Origin: Mycobacteroides saopaulense
Lineage (GTDB): Bacteria > Actinomycetota > Actinomycetes > Mycobacteriales > Mycobacteriaceae
Length of the DNA stretch: 64,000 nucleotides
Direction of reading: 5' to 3'
NCBI RefSeq assembly: GCF_001456355.1
Contig: NZ_CP010271.1
Coordinates: forward strand, 992,001 to 1,056,000
Shown here: positions 46,089 through 55,362 of the stretch, one piece after another
Position numbering within the stretch: position 1 is the first letter of the stretch
Layout of the letters: the number at the start of each line of letters is the position of its first letter
Position numbers and translations under genes: made by a program
The notes under the pieces: generated by a model
What the model was told of the DNA's origin: nothing
The model's database searches: none
Seen by the model: only the letters and a program-made list of their open reading frames with translations

Positions 46089-49000
46089 GTGAGTCCTGTG
46101 GGCCGTGATGCGAGCGACGCGACAACAGTCCTAACGTGCCGTGACCTGACCCATTCCAGCGAACCGCAGCCCGCACCCGCTGCTACCGGGTCGGTGCCCT
46201 TGGGAGCCGACGGGGGTCGGCGGATCGCCGCTGTTGCTGCCGGGCTGGTGTTGGTGGTGGCGGCGGTCGCCGGTCTGCATGGCTTGTACCGAGCCGGTAG
46301 CGATGTTGCGGCGTGGGGTGTCTGGAGTGTGCTGCTACTGGCGGGCATGACCGCGCTCGGGGGCGGGATCAAGCTGGCCATGTGGGGGTTTAGGCCGATG
46401 ATCGCGGCAGTGTCCGCTACCGGTAAGGAACGGTTGTCTGAGCCGGTGCAGGCCTTCGCGGCTGCCCTCGGGGTGATTGCCGGGGCGGTGGGCATGTGGT
46501 GGACCTTGCGGGGCGGCTGCAACGCATGGTGGCAACACCTTTCCGGCGCACCGGGCTGGACACTGCTACTCGGTGTCGGGCAGATGGCGGTGGCGGTGCT
46601 CGCGGGGGCCGCGTTGTTCACGGGTGGTAGGTACCTGACCGGCTTGAGTAAAGAAGTGTTGACCGATGTCGGAATGCTCGGTGCACGCGGCCGCGCTTCT
46701 AGTGCCGAAAATGCAGGAGCACACCGTCACACTGCTGCCAGCAGCTCCGGCGGTGACGAGAAGCTGTGGCACCCAGGGTTGTTGGCGGCGTTGATCGCGG
46801 GCGGGGCCGGGTTGGTGCTGTTGGCCGCTGGGATCACCCCGAAGTTGTATGTGTGGATCGCCGGCCCTGACGTGTTTCCCGCAGTGACTGCGATCGCAAT
46901 AACGTTGGTGTGGGGGATCGGGTCGAATCTGGGTTGGTGGAAAGGCCTGGGCGGCCTGTACGCGTGGGCTACGGATGCTTCCCAGAAAGCCTCAGCGGTC
47001 GCCGGTGTTGTTGCGCTACTGATGTTTTCCGCTGGTGGTTTGGGGTTGGGCTGGTTCACCCCGGCCACGGTGCCGCAGGCCCGTGCGGCGTGCCCGCCGG
47101 ATTGCGGTGGCCCGGGCGGTAGCGATGGTCCTCCCGGGGGTGGACAAATGTTCCAGCCCCCGAGTCAGGGTGGGCCGCAGATGCCTGATTATCAGGGCGG
47201 TATCAATCAGCCGCCGATGGATCAAAACAGCTCGATTTCGATCTACAACACGCAAGCCCCCTCAGTAGGTAACACCAGCGGCTCCCAAGGCGCGCAGCAA
47301 GGGCCTCAGCAAGGTTGGGATCAGCCCGCACACGGCACCCAGCCTCCGGACTATCAAAACGCGACCCCCTACACCCAAGGTCCGGGGCGTCCCAACCCCG
47401 ATTACAACCCCGGCGGCCAGCCCAACTCGGGATCGCAAGGCGCACAACCCAACCAGGGCGCTCAACAACCGCCGGCCAACCAAGGCAACCAAGGCGCTCA
47501 ACAGCCCCCGTCGCAGAACAGTGGGCAACAGCCACCGCAAGAAAACACCGGGCAGCAGCCGCAACAGTCCGATCAGCAGCGCCTTGATGAGTTGACCCGG
47601 CAGTTGCAGGACCAACAGCAGCAGTCCACCCAGGACCGCCAACGTATTGATGATCTGACCAAGCAACTCCAACGGCAGCAGGGGCAGCAGAAGAACGGCA
47701 ACCAGAAACTGCCCAAGGCTCCGAGCAAAGACAAGAAACAAGACGACAAAGACCAACAGGACCAGGACGACCAATCGGGCAACAATGACCTGTCCGCGTT
47801 GTTGATGGGTGCAGCCTCCACGCGACGCCGCAAACAGGACGACCAACCCCAGCCCAACCAACAGCAAGTGCAGGGGCCAGATACCCAAGCCCTAGCCCAA
47901 GACGGGGCGCAGCTGGGCCAATCGTTGCCCGGAGACATCGCCAACACCGTTTCCGATTCGGTAAATCTGGGGCAGTCGGCGGGATCAGCGGCACAAAACT
48001 TCGGGTCCGCCGCTCAGGCTGGCGCGTCGCTCGCTTCGTCGGCGCAGTCGGGTGCGGTCAATCCGATGGACGCCGTCGCGGTCGTGCAGGGCATCTCCGG
48101 GGGGATCAGCGATACCGCTGACGCCGTGGGGTCGGGTGCGTCGATTGCCTCCACCTGGCTGGGTGAGGCCGGTCAAGGTACTCAGTTGGCCGCTGATGCG
48201 AATCCGCAGCTCAAACCCCAGGCCGAGCAGATCCAGCAGCTCACGAAGGCTGGTGGGCAGGTTGCGGACCTCACGGGCAAAGTCGCAGGCGGCGTCTCCC
48301 AGGTATCTGGAATGGTCAACACCGCTTCAAGTCTGGGCACATCCGGCATACCCGACACCTCCGGTGCCACCGACGCGCTTTCGGGGACCGCTACTGCCGT
48401 CAACGGACCCTCCGACATCCCCACCTCACCAACACCGCCTGCCCCGTCTGCGCCACCGCAATCCTCATCGAGTGTGCAAGCGCTCGACAGTACGACAACC
48501 CGGGCACCGCACCAACCTGACTCGGTTGACCCGTCGAAGGGGCGTGCGCCGTCGCCTGGAGAGCCAGGGTTTATCGGGCCGGTCGCGGTGGATCAGCCAC
48601 CCGGCCAGGTACCTGTGTCTTACCCGGTTGGGAGTTCGTCATGGGAAATCCCTGGACATCCCGGGATTCAGGTGATCCGAAGTACGGATCTTAATGGGTC
48701 TCTGTTGAATTTCACCGTATCGGGCAGGGGGGCAGCTAGGCCATTTACGGATAGTGCCGGTAAGCAGTGGGTGGAGACGGCTGATAATAAGAATCGAACG
48801 GTTTGGGTTTCGCCCGATGGCTCCTTTTTTGATGGCCCGTTTGTAGGTCCCCCCAGTGGCCATACCGTGACACAGCCAAGCCTGAAAGATCTAGACAATT
48901 GGGTATCAGAAAAGGGGCAGGGCGTTGCTGATTTCTTTTTCCCACTCGAAGATATTTATAAGGGTGTCACTAATTGGCAGGACGCTTCCACTGGTGAAAA

Positions 49001-49409
49001 TATCACTACCACCGTGCAAATCCTGGGCATGCTTCCCGGAGGCGGCATAGTTGGCAAGTTTCTCGGCAAAGGTGGCCAATGGGTTACTCGCCTCATTAAG
49101 CCTGCCGAACGGGCGGGGGGCTCAGTAGGTCGGTTGACCATAGAAAATATCATGACAGATCCAAAATTGCTCGCTGGCCGCACTCCCCAAGAGGTTGAGT
49201 CTGCCCTGGGTAATGTTCCAGGATGGCGCGTTGAATCCTTGGGTAAAGGTGGCTCAAAGGGAGAGGGATGGGTATTTCGGGAGTATACGGAAAAGGGGAA
49301 CCCTACGGGGAAAATGCTACGCTGGCATCCCGGTGGAGGGCACCACGGACCTGACCCATACTGGCGCGTGATAGGGCCAAACGGAGATTTGGGAGGAGTG
49401 ATCAGATGA
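46089..49409 (+). CDS. Polymorphic-toxin-like multidomain membrane protein
   Basis: This 1106-residue protein has four recognisable parts. Residues 40-330 carry about seven hydrophobic helices. Residues 340-600 are rich in Gln, Pro, Asn and Gly and end in a Gln-rich coiled coil (QRLDELTRQLQDQQQQ). Residues 620-760 form a small-residue helical region (LGQSAGSAAQNFGSAAQAGA). A Pro-rich linker leads to a C-terminal domain from about 840, ending in VFREYTEKGNPTG, MLRWHPGGGHHGPDPYWRV and GGVIR. A long variable carrier with a short C-terminal domain followed by a coupled small gene is the layout of a polymorphic toxin. Base composition falls visibly from about 48.65 kb. The GTG at 46089 follows GGGAAGG. 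Nuclease activity is inferred only. Confidence 0.75.
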   Translation: MSPVGRDASDATTVLTCRDLTHSSEPQPAPAATGSVPLGADGGRRIAAVAAGLVLVVAAVAGLHGLYRAGSDVAAWGVWSVLLLAGMTALGGGIKLAMWGFRPMIAAVSATGKERLSEPVQAFAAALGVIAGAVGMWWTLRGGCNAWWQHLSGAPGWTLLLGVGQMAVAVLAGAALFTGGRYLTGLSKEVLTDVGMLGARGRASSAENAGAHRHTAASSSGGDEKLWHPGLLAALIAGGAGLVLLAAGITPKLYVWIAGPDVFPAVTAIAITLVWGIGSNLGWWKGLGGLYAWATDASQKASAVAGVVALLMFSAGGLGLGWFTPATVPQARAACPPDCGGPGGSDGPPGGGQMFQPPSQGGPQMPDYQGGINQPPMDQNSSISIYNTQAPSVGNTSGSQGAQQGPQQGWDQPAHGTQPPDYQNATPYTQGPGRPNPDYNPGGQPNSGSQGAQPNQGAQQPPANQGNQGAQQPPSQNSGQQPPQENTGQQPQQSDQQRLDELTRQLQDQQQQSTQDRQRIDDLTKQLQRQQGQQKNGNQKLPKAPSKDKKQDDKDQQDQDDQSGNNDLSALLMGAASTRRRKQDDQPQPNQQQVQGPDTQALAQDGAQLGQSLPGDIANTVSDSVNLGQSAGSAAQNFGSAAQAGASLASSAQSGAVNPMDAVAVVQGISGGISDTADAVGSGASIASTWLGEAGQGTQLAADANPQLKPQAEQIQQLTKAGGQVADLTGKVAGGVSQVSGMVNTASSLGTSGIPDTSGATDALSGTATAVNGPSDIPTSPTPPAPSAPPQSSSSVQALDSTTTRAPHQPDSVDPSKGRAPSPGEPGFIGPVAVDQPPGQVPVSYPVGSSSWEIPGHPGIQVIRSTDLNGSLLNFTVSGRGAARPFTDSAGKQWVETADNKNRTVWVSPDGSFFDGPFVGPPSGHTVTQPSLKDLDNWVSEKGQGVADFFFPLEDIYKGVTNWQDASTGENITTTVQILGMLPGGGIVGKFLGKGGQWVTRLIKPAERAGGSVGRLTIENIMTDPKLLAGRTPQEVESALGNVPGWRVESLGKGGSKGEGWVFREYTEKGNPTGKMLRWHPGGGHHGPDPYWRVIGPNGDLGGVIR

Positions 49410-49735
49410 CGTCAGAGTCTGATAGTTGGCTCAACAATTTTATAAAAGTTATTGAGAGACTGGCGGCACCCGCTAAAGAGCAAATCGACTATATAAACGG
49501 ACTTGATATTCCGGTCGACGAACTTGCGCTTGAATTTGACTCGTTATACCTTGTCGATCGACTATCTCTAACGAATGAGCAGCTGGGTTATTCAAATCAA
49601 ATCGATCGGCTTCTGGACGACCTATCAAATGACGACGACAAAGGGCAGTGGTCTCGTGAAGGGCTAATTTCAGACTTGCGTTGGGGTGAAATCCGAAGAA
49701 CAGCCGACCTACTCCTCGCCTCGCTAAGAAGGTAG
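49406..49735 (+). CDS. Candidate immunity protein
   Basis: This 109-residue acidic helical protein (LNNFIKVIERLAAPAKEQID, DELALEFDSLYLVDRL, LIRR-like C-terminal helix) resembles no family I can name. Its ATG overlaps the toxin stop (ATGA), and its codons are markedly AT-rich relative to the backbone, as in the toxin's C-terminal domain. Position and size fit a cytosolic immunity protein against the preceding toxin domain. Confidence 0.72.
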   Translation: MTSESDSWLNNFIKVIERLAAPAKEQIDYINGLDIPVDELALEFDSLYLVDRLSLTNEQLGYSNQIDRLLDDLSNDDDKGQWSREGLISDLRWGEIRRTADLLLASLRR

Positions 49736-50179
49736 AACGGATGCTGTGTACGGTCGATAGCAACGAGTGTGAGGACCGCGGAGACTGAGTCTTTTGGCCT
49801 TATGGATGTGTCGGGTATTCCAGTGGTTGCCGGTGCTCGCGCGCTATCTTGGTCGCCGCACGAAGCGTGAGTACCCGGACCAGCTGAACCAGGGGCCCTC
49901 CGGCTCGCCGCCGTTTCCATGCCAGCATCCCGGTCGTAGAGCTGATTGCGCACCTGCGCCAGCAGATCACCGCGTTGCGCCAGATCGCAAGGAGTGTGTT
50001 CCCAATCCCGGCTCCCTGAGACCTGCCAGCGGCAGAAATTGCGAGTAACGCTACCGGAGTTTCGGCTGAAGGGTTCGAAAACAGTAGGCTCTGATGAGTT
50101 CAGGTCAGGCGCGTGGGGCTAAAGCGTCGGCTACGGTACGACAGGTACTAGAGGCTCGACAATGGCTCTGACCCGCGAA
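49736..50179. other. 444-bp region without a recognised gene
   Basis: No complete gene is supported. A short stretch around 49898-50019 reads in one plus-strand frame as HASIPVVELIAHLRQQITAL and then RQIARSVFPIPAP before a stop, which looks like a decayed gene end. The region otherwise separates the toxin/immunity pair from the tRNA. Confidence 0.4.
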
Positions 50180-50253
50180 GCCCCCATAGCCCAATTGGCA
50201 GAGGCAGCGGACTTAAAATCCGCCAAGTGTCGGTTCGAGTCCGACTGGGGGCA
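50180..50253 (+). tRNA. tRNA-Leu (anticodon TAA), short variable arm
   Basis: The 74-nt cloverleaf has acceptor pairs GCCCCCA/TGGGGGC, discriminator A, anticodon arm GCGGA-CTTAAAA-TCCGC with anticodon TAA, and T arm GTCGG-TTCGAGT-CCGAC. The variable loop is only 5 nt (CAAGT), whereas leucine tRNAs normally have a long variable arm. CCA is not encoded. Decoding of UUA is inferred from the anticodon. Confidence 0.9.
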
Positions 50254-50399
50254 CCGAGCACGAGGCGGTAAGGCACTGATCGGTTGGCCGTTTCAATCCG
50301 GACGCACCCACGCCTTTCGATTTCCTGTACAGCGGACTCGTCACAGTCATACATTGAGCCGTGGAGCCAAAACGGCTCTCGAGCCGACCCACGAAGCTG

Positions 50400-51605
50400 A
50401 TGCCAGCAGCGCAGGCACCGTCGTTGCGGGTTCTGGTCGTCGGCGCTGGTGTCGGCGGCATCTCCGTCGCGCGGGGGCTATTGCGCGACGGCCATGACGT
50501 CGCCGTCTACGAGCAGCGTCCGGATGTGCAGGCCGGTGGCGGCGCGGTGACCATCTGGTCCAATGGTGCGACGGTGCTGCGGCAACTGGGTGTGGACATG
50601 GACCGGGCCGGCCAGCAGCTGTCCACCGTGCGGGTCATGATGTCGACGGGACGCCCGCTGGCCACTTTGGACGTGGCCAGCATCGCCGAGCGGCTGGGCG
50701 AGCCGGTTCGGATGGTCCCACGCCATGTCCTGCTTGAGCGGCTGTTGAAAGGCTTTCCGGCGGAACGCATCCGGTGTAATGCCCGGGCCGTCGGCGTTGT
50801 CGGCGACCGCGACGGGGCGCGGGTGGAATTCGCGGACGGCAGCGTGGCCGAGGCAGACTTGGTGATCGGGGCCGACGGTAGACATTCGATCGTTCGCGAT
50901 GTCGTCGGCGCAGACCAGGCGCAGCCGACCGGCTGGTGCAGTTGGCAGGGACTGACAACCCTCCCGGACGGAGCCGATGAGCAGGTCGCCTTCGTCGTCA
51001 TCGGTGAGCACGCAAGCCTGGGCCTGTGGCCGGCCGGAGGCTCCGAGGTGCAGTGGTGGTTCGACCTGCCCTGGTCGTCAGGCTTTGTCCGACCGGCCCG
51101 CCCGATCGACATGATCCGGTCCACGTTCGCCGGGTGGTCCGGGCCCGTCGATCGCGTACTCGCCACGCTCACCGACGATGATCTGGCGCATTCGCCCTAC
51201 CCCCATTTCCGCCATCCCATTCCCCGGCCGGGCCACGGTGTGCTGACCCTGCTCGGCGATGCGGCCCACACCATGCCGCCGACCCTTGCACAGGGGGCCA
51301 ACCAGGCGCTGCTCGACACCATGGTGCTGTGTAAGGCGGTGTCGGAATTCCAACGCGGTGCCAACACCGACCTGCCCGAAGCGCTGCGCTGGTATGAGAA
51401 GACCCGTCGGCGCCGCGCCGCGGCGGTGTCTCGCGTTGCTTCGCTGCAGGTTTCGCACGGTGAGGCCGTACTGAGAACGGCGGCGATGGTCTCGGACCGG
51501 TTCATGACATGGGCGCTGGCGACGTTCCTGCAGTCGGTGAGCCATCGTCGGATGGCCGCTGACATCAGCCGAGGCCATGCCGCCGACACTGCCTGCCGGC
51601 CGTGA
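50400..51605 (+). CDS. FAD-dependent monooxygenase
   Basis: This 401-residue aromatic-hydroxylase-type flavoprotein has the FAD Rossmann motif VLVVGAGVGGISVARGL, the DG motif VIGADGRHSIVR, and the GD motif LLGDAAHTMPPTLAQGANQA. Such enzymes hydroxylate aromatic or quinone-like substrates with NAD(P)H and oxygen. The ATG at 50400 starts close to the Rossmann strand. It is overlapped by the DUF4389 gene, forming a three-gene coupled operon with a methyltransferase. The pathway is unknown. Confidence 0.87.
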   Translation: MPAAQAPSLRVLVVGAGVGGISVARGLLRDGHDVAVYEQRPDVQAGGGAVTIWSNGATVLRQLGVDMDRAGQQLSTVRVMMSTGRPLATLDVASIAERLGEPVRMVPRHVLLERLLKGFPAERIRCNARAVGVVGDRDGARVEFADGSVAEADLVIGADGRHSIVRDVVGADQAQPTGWCSWQGLTTLPDGADEQVAFVVIGEHASLGLWPAGGSEVQWWFDLPWSSGFVRPARPIDMIRSTFAGWSGPVDRVLATLTDDDLAHSPYPHFRHPIPRPGHGVLTLLGDAAHTMPPTLAQGANQALLDTMVLCKAVSEFQRGANTDLPEALRWYEKTRRRRAAAVSRVASLQVSHGEAVLRTAAMVSDRFMTWALATFLQSVSHRRMAADISRGHAADTACRP

Positions 51606-52195
51606 TGGCCGACGCCGTCCGTGTGCGCGGCGCGATCGACGCGCCCTCGCGCTGGCTCTTCATCGTCAAGTGGTGCGTGTTGGCGGTCCCGCACTACCCG
51701 ATACTGATCGTCCTTTACGCGATGTATCCGGTGCTGACCGTCGTCGCCGGCATCGTGATCTTGTTCACCGGGCGATATCCGCGGGGCATCTTCGACTTCA
51801 ACGTCGGCGTGCTGCGCTGGTCCTGGCGGGTGATGAACTACCGGTTTCCGATGAACAGCACCGATAAGTATCCGCCTTTCACGCTCGCCGCGCGGCCCGA
51901 CTATCCCGGCGAACTCGATGTCGACTATCCGGAACGACTCACGCGTTGGGCCGTGTTGGTCAAGCTGGTGCTGGCACTGCCGCAGATCATCGTCTGCTGG
52001 GCCATGGAGCCACTGCTGCAGACTTTGGCCGTGATTTCCGCGGTGCGGTTGTTGGCCAGAGGCGCGGTGTCGCCCGGCATGTTCGACCTGCTCATGGGAA
52101 TCGTCCGGTGGCGTTACCGGGTGGCCGTGTACGTCTCGCTGATGTGCGACGAATATCCGCCGTTCCGGATGGACGTGGGTGGCGGTGGCGCATGA
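51605..52195 (+). CDS. DUF4389 membrane protein
   Basis: This 196-residue protein has three or four hydrophobic segments and the repeated DUF4389 pattern RYPRGIFDFNVGVLRWSWRV and PGMFDLLMGIVRWRYRVAVY, each followed by a Tyr-Pro-Pro-Phe motif. DUF4389 proteins have no known function. The ATG at 51605 shares a base with the monooxygenase stop. A GTG at 51602 is an alternative. Its stop overlaps the methyltransferase ATG. Confidence 0.83.
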   Translation: MADAVRVRGAIDAPSRWLFIVKWCVLAVPHYPILIVLYAMYPVLTVVAGIVILFTGRYPRGIFDFNVGVLRWSWRVMNYRFPMNSTDKYPPFTLAARPDYPGELDVDYPERLTRWAVLVKLVLALPQIIVCWAMEPLLQTLAVISAVRLLARGAVSPGMFDLLMGIVRWRYRVAVYVSLMCDEYPPFRMDVGGGGA

Positions 52196-52815
52196 AGCAC
52201 CGTAATCCGTTGTTCCCGTATATATATGGGCTCGGCATGCCGATATTCGACCGGCTGTTCTATCGCCGATACCGACGGCAGGCGATGAGTCTGGCGACCG
52301 GCCGGCTGCTGATCGTGGGCCTGGGCCCGGGCACCGACCTCATGTTTGTGCCGCCCGCGGTGACATCGGTCGCGGCGGTCGAGCCGGAGGCGGCGATGCG
52401 CCGGATGGCTGGCGCCCTCGCGCGCCGCTGCGGCGTAGACGTCGACATCCTCGACGGGGTCGGAGAGTCGATACCATTCCCGGACAACAGCTTCGACTCG
52501 GTGCATGTCGGTCTGGTGCTGTGCTCGGTCGACGATGTGCCGGCAACCCTCGGCGAGATCAGGCGGGTGCTCGCCCCCGCAGGCAAGCTGATCGTCCTTG
52601 AACATGTTCGGGGGGACGGCTTGATGGGGCGGTTCCAGGATCTGATCGCCACGCCGTGGTCGTGGCTGGCCTCCGGATGCGAGCCGAACCGCCGGACCGT
52701 CGAGGCGATTGCCGCCGCCGGATTCGATACCGGGGGACTGCGCAGCGTTCGGCGAACTTGGGTGCCGCCGCCGTGCACACCTCACCTGCAAGGCGTCGCC
52801 ACTGTCATCGAATAG
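52192..52815 (+). CDS. SAM-dependent methyltransferase (UbiE-like)
   Basis: This 207-residue class I methyltransferase has motif I LLIVGLGPGTDLMFV, the acidic strand VEPEAAMRRM, and SIPFPDNSFDSVHVGLVLC followed by LAPAGKLIVLEHV. The sequence resembles UbiE/METTL7-type enzymes. The ATG at 52192 overlaps the DUF4389 stop (ATGA). With the monooxygenase upstream, it may methylate a hydroxylated product. Confidence 0.86.
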   Translation: MKHRNPLFPYIYGLGMPIFDRLFYRRYRRQAMSLATGRLLIVGLGPGTDLMFVPPAVTSVAAVEPEAAMRRMAGALARRCGVDVDILDGVGESIPFPDNSFDSVHVGLVLCSVDDVPATLGEIRRVLAPAGKLIVLEHVRGDGLMGRFQDLIATPWSWLASGCEPNRRTVEAIAAAGFDTGGLRSVRRTWVPPPCTPHLQGVATVIE

Positions 52816-52830
52816 TGCTGTTCGGCATGG

Positions 52831-55362
52831 TTATTCGATGCTGATGGCTTCGATGATGTTGAGTCGCGCCGCACGTCGCGCGGGCGGAACCGAGCCCAGC
52901 AGGCTGATCGCCAGCGCGCCCGCGGTGAAGACCAGTGCCATCGGGCTCGGCTGGAAGGTGACATCGAAGTTCATGATGGTGCCGCTAACGAGGCTGAAGA
53001 GCCACTGATCGACCATACCGACCAACAGGCCTACGACGCCGCCCACAAGGCCAATGGCCGCCGCCTCGGCAAGAACCATGCCCAAGGTGTACCGGCGGCT
53101 GGATCCCATCGCGCGCAGCACACCGATTTCCCGGCGGCGTTCCAGTACCGAGAGCGTCAACGTGTTCAGCAGTGCGACCGCAGCGACGAACACCACGATG
53201 ATCCACACGGCATTGGCGATCAGCATGCTTTGGTGCAGAGGGGCTTCCAGGCCGGCCAACGCGGTGCGGCCGTCGTACACGTAGTTCGGTGCGGGCACGG
53301 CGCCGCGCACCCCGGCCAGCAGCCGTCCTGGATCTGTATCGTCGGTGGCCGTGATTTGCAGTGTCGTCGTGCCCGGGCGGTCGAACCATGCCCGCATACG
53401 TTCCAGGCTCATCCCGACGGTGCCGATGACCGTCGAGAAGTAGGGCACCAGGGCCAGCACGGGCGTGCGCTGGGTGCCGTGGGGCGTTTGCAATTCCAAC
53501 TCCTCGCCCACCCGGACGCCGAGAGTCTTGCCCAGGTTCTGTGAGAGCACCACACCCCGTCCGGCGAGCACGTCATCACGAACCCGTTCGTCCAGCGCAT
53601 GGAAAAGCGGGTCGTGGGTGCCGGGGGAGAACCCGTCGAGCATCACCCGCGTGCCGCCGACGACGGCGAATCCGGCAGCACCTTCGACCACCTTCGCGAC
53701 ACCCGGCACCGCCGCCACCTTCTCGGTAAGACCTTGCGGCAGAAGGTCAGTGGGATAGCGATCGGGCGAGTCTGCGCTCACCCACACATCGGCATCGGCG
53801 ACCGGCGCGAAGATGTCACGTGCGGATCGGATCATGTCGTTGTTCGTCCCGGTGATCACCACGGTGGTGACCACGGCGATGAGCACTGTCATCACCGTGG
53901 CCCACACTCGCCGTGGTGCGCGCTGGACCGTGGGCGCCGCCAGCGCCCCGGGCGAACCGAACATGCGGGCCACTGCCGCCGTCGCGCGGACGATGGGTCC
54001 GGCGAGCGCGAAGCCCAGCGCGATCTCGGCGACGAACAGGGCGGCGATCGCGACAAAGGCGAGCGACCCCGGTTGGTAGAACACGGTCAGCATCGATGCC
54101 GACAAGACCGCCACGGCCACGACCCCACTGGTGATGCGCACCCAACGAGGCACGTTGTCGGCCACGGAAACCCCAACGGGCGCCAGCGCCTCGATCGGTG
54201 ACACCTTGTACACCTGCCGCGCGGCCATCGCCGAGGCCGCCACGCTGGTCAGGACCGTCGCGGCGACGGCGGCCGGGACCGCGTAGTCGGGCAGCCAGTA
54301 CTCGATGCGGGCTTCGAGTCCCTGGGTGACCGTCGGTGGCAAGCGGCCAATCGCCTTTCGGCCCAGTAGTATTCCGAGGGCCGATCCGATGGTGCCGCCA
54401 ATCAGCCCGAGGATCGCGGCCTCGGCGAGCATGTCGCGAACGATCGTGACGCGGCGCCCGCCGATTGCGCGCAGCATCGAGATGACCGGGCGGCGTTGGG
54501 CGATCGCCATGGTCATCGTCGTGTAGATCAGGAACGCCCCGACCACCAAGGCGACCGCCGCGCCCATCAGGGCCATGTAGTTCATGAGCTTGACGCCGTC
54601 GCCGGCCCGCACCGCCCGCAGGCTCGGGTCGGCGACGATCGCCCGGCCCTTCACGGCGGCCGTGACCCCATCGCGGACTGCGGCCAGATCTGCGCCCGGC
54701 GTCGTGGTGACCAGAATGGAGTCGAGCTGACCTTGCCGTCCGGTGACTTGCTGCGCCAACGGCAGCGGGGCCAGCACATAGTGGCCGCCGTTGAGATCAG
54801 CGAGTTGCTTGCCCTGGAGCACCCGGTCGACGGTGACCGAACCCGAGCCGAGCCGGAATGTGTCGCCCTTGGCATGGCCGACGGACGGTCCGATCTGGAC
54901 ACCGGCGGCTTCCCGTGACGGCGCGTCGACCTTCACGCCCACAGCATCTTTCAGGGCGCCTTCCAACGCGGCGCTACGGTCGTCGGCACCGAACAGCAGA
55001 ACCGGTTCGGAATCTGTGGCTGCGGACATCCGGATCATCGGCGCCGCGGCCGCCACGCCGGGCACTGTGGCGACATCGGCCAGCACCGCCTCGGGGAACC
55101 CCGCGTCGGTGATGCCCGACACCTCGAGTGCGGCGATGCCGGCAACCCCGTCCGCCAGCCGGTTGACCGATCCGGTGATCGACCCGAAGATGCCGAATAT
55201 CGCCACGAGATACATTGCAGAAACGGCCATTACGGCGATCGAGGCGACTGTGCGGCGGCGGTGCACGGTCAGTTCGCGCAGGCTGAACACACGGAGCCTG
55301 CTCGCCGCGGCGGCAATAGTGGCTCCGGGGCCGTGCTTCTCCTCGCGTCCGCGGCCACTCAC
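52831..55362 (-). CDS. FtsX-family ABC transporter permease
   Basis: This 843-residue permease has an N-terminal membrane helix, a large extracytoplasmic domain, a four-helix FtsX core, and a second repeat of the same arrangement with a helix block at the C-terminus (residues about 720-843). It is of the type that exports lipids or lipoproteins, or drives mechanotransmission, rather than solute import. Its start overlaps the ATPase stop by 4 bases. The substrate is unknown. Confidence 0.9.
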   Translation of the reverse strand: MSGRGREEKHGPGATIAAAASRLRVFSLRELTVHRRRTVASIAVMAVSAMYLVAIFGIFGSITGSVNRLADGVAGIAALEVSGITDAGFPEAVLADVATVPGVAAAAPMIRMSAATDSEPVLLFGADDRSAALEGALKDAVGVKVDAPSREAAGVQIGPSVGHAKGDTFRLGSGSVTVDRVLQGKQLADLNGGHYVLAPLPLAQQVTGRQGQLDSILVTTTPGADLAAVRDGVTAAVKGRAIVADPSLRAVRAGDGVKLMNYMALMGAAVALVVGAFLIYTTMTMAIAQRRPVISMLRAIGGRRVTIVRDMLAEAAILGLIGGTIGSALGILLGRKAIGRLPPTVTQGLEARIEYWLPDYAVPAAVAATVLTSVAASAMAARQVYKVSPIEALAPVGVSVADNVPRWVRITSGVVAVAVLSASMLTVFYQPGSLAFVAIAALFVAEIALGFALAGPIVRATAAVARMFGSPGALAAPTVQRAPRRVWATVMTVLIAVVTTVVITGTNNDMIRSARDIFAPVADADVWVSADSPDRYPTDLLPQGLTEKVAAVPGVAKVVEGAAGFAVVGGTRVMLDGFSPGTHDPLFHALDERVRDDVLAGRGVVLSQNLGKTLGVRVGEELELQTPHGTQRTPVLALVPYFSTVIGTVGMSLERMRAWFDRPGTTTLQITATDDTDPGRLLAGVRGAVPAPNYVYDGRTALAGLEAPLHQSMLIANAVWIIVVFVAAVALLNTLTLSVLERRREIGVLRAMGSSRRYTLGMVLAEAAAIGLVGGVVGLLVGMVDQWLFSLVSGTIMNFDVTFQPSPMALVFTAGALAISLLGSVPPARRAARLNIIEAISIE

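Noticed and set aside
47280..47700. Possible CRISPR-like or minisatellite repeats in the Gln-rich segment
   Set aside because: The repeats are short, irregular and in phase with Gln/Pro/Asn codons, so they are coding low-complexity sequence.
47203..47994. Minus-strand open frames opposite the Gln-rich part of the toxin-like gene
   Set aside because: They arise from the repetitive CAA/CAG-rich codons, and Leu/Val-rich antisense translations are expected there.
49898..50019. Short coding-like stretch (helical LRQQITALRQ) after the immunity gene
   Set aside because: It has no start and is too short to call a gene. It is mentioned only as a possible remnant.
53599..54201. Plus-strand frame opposite the FtsX permease
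   Set aside because: It is His/Gly/Arg-rich antisense of a clear membrane protein gene, without a start signal.
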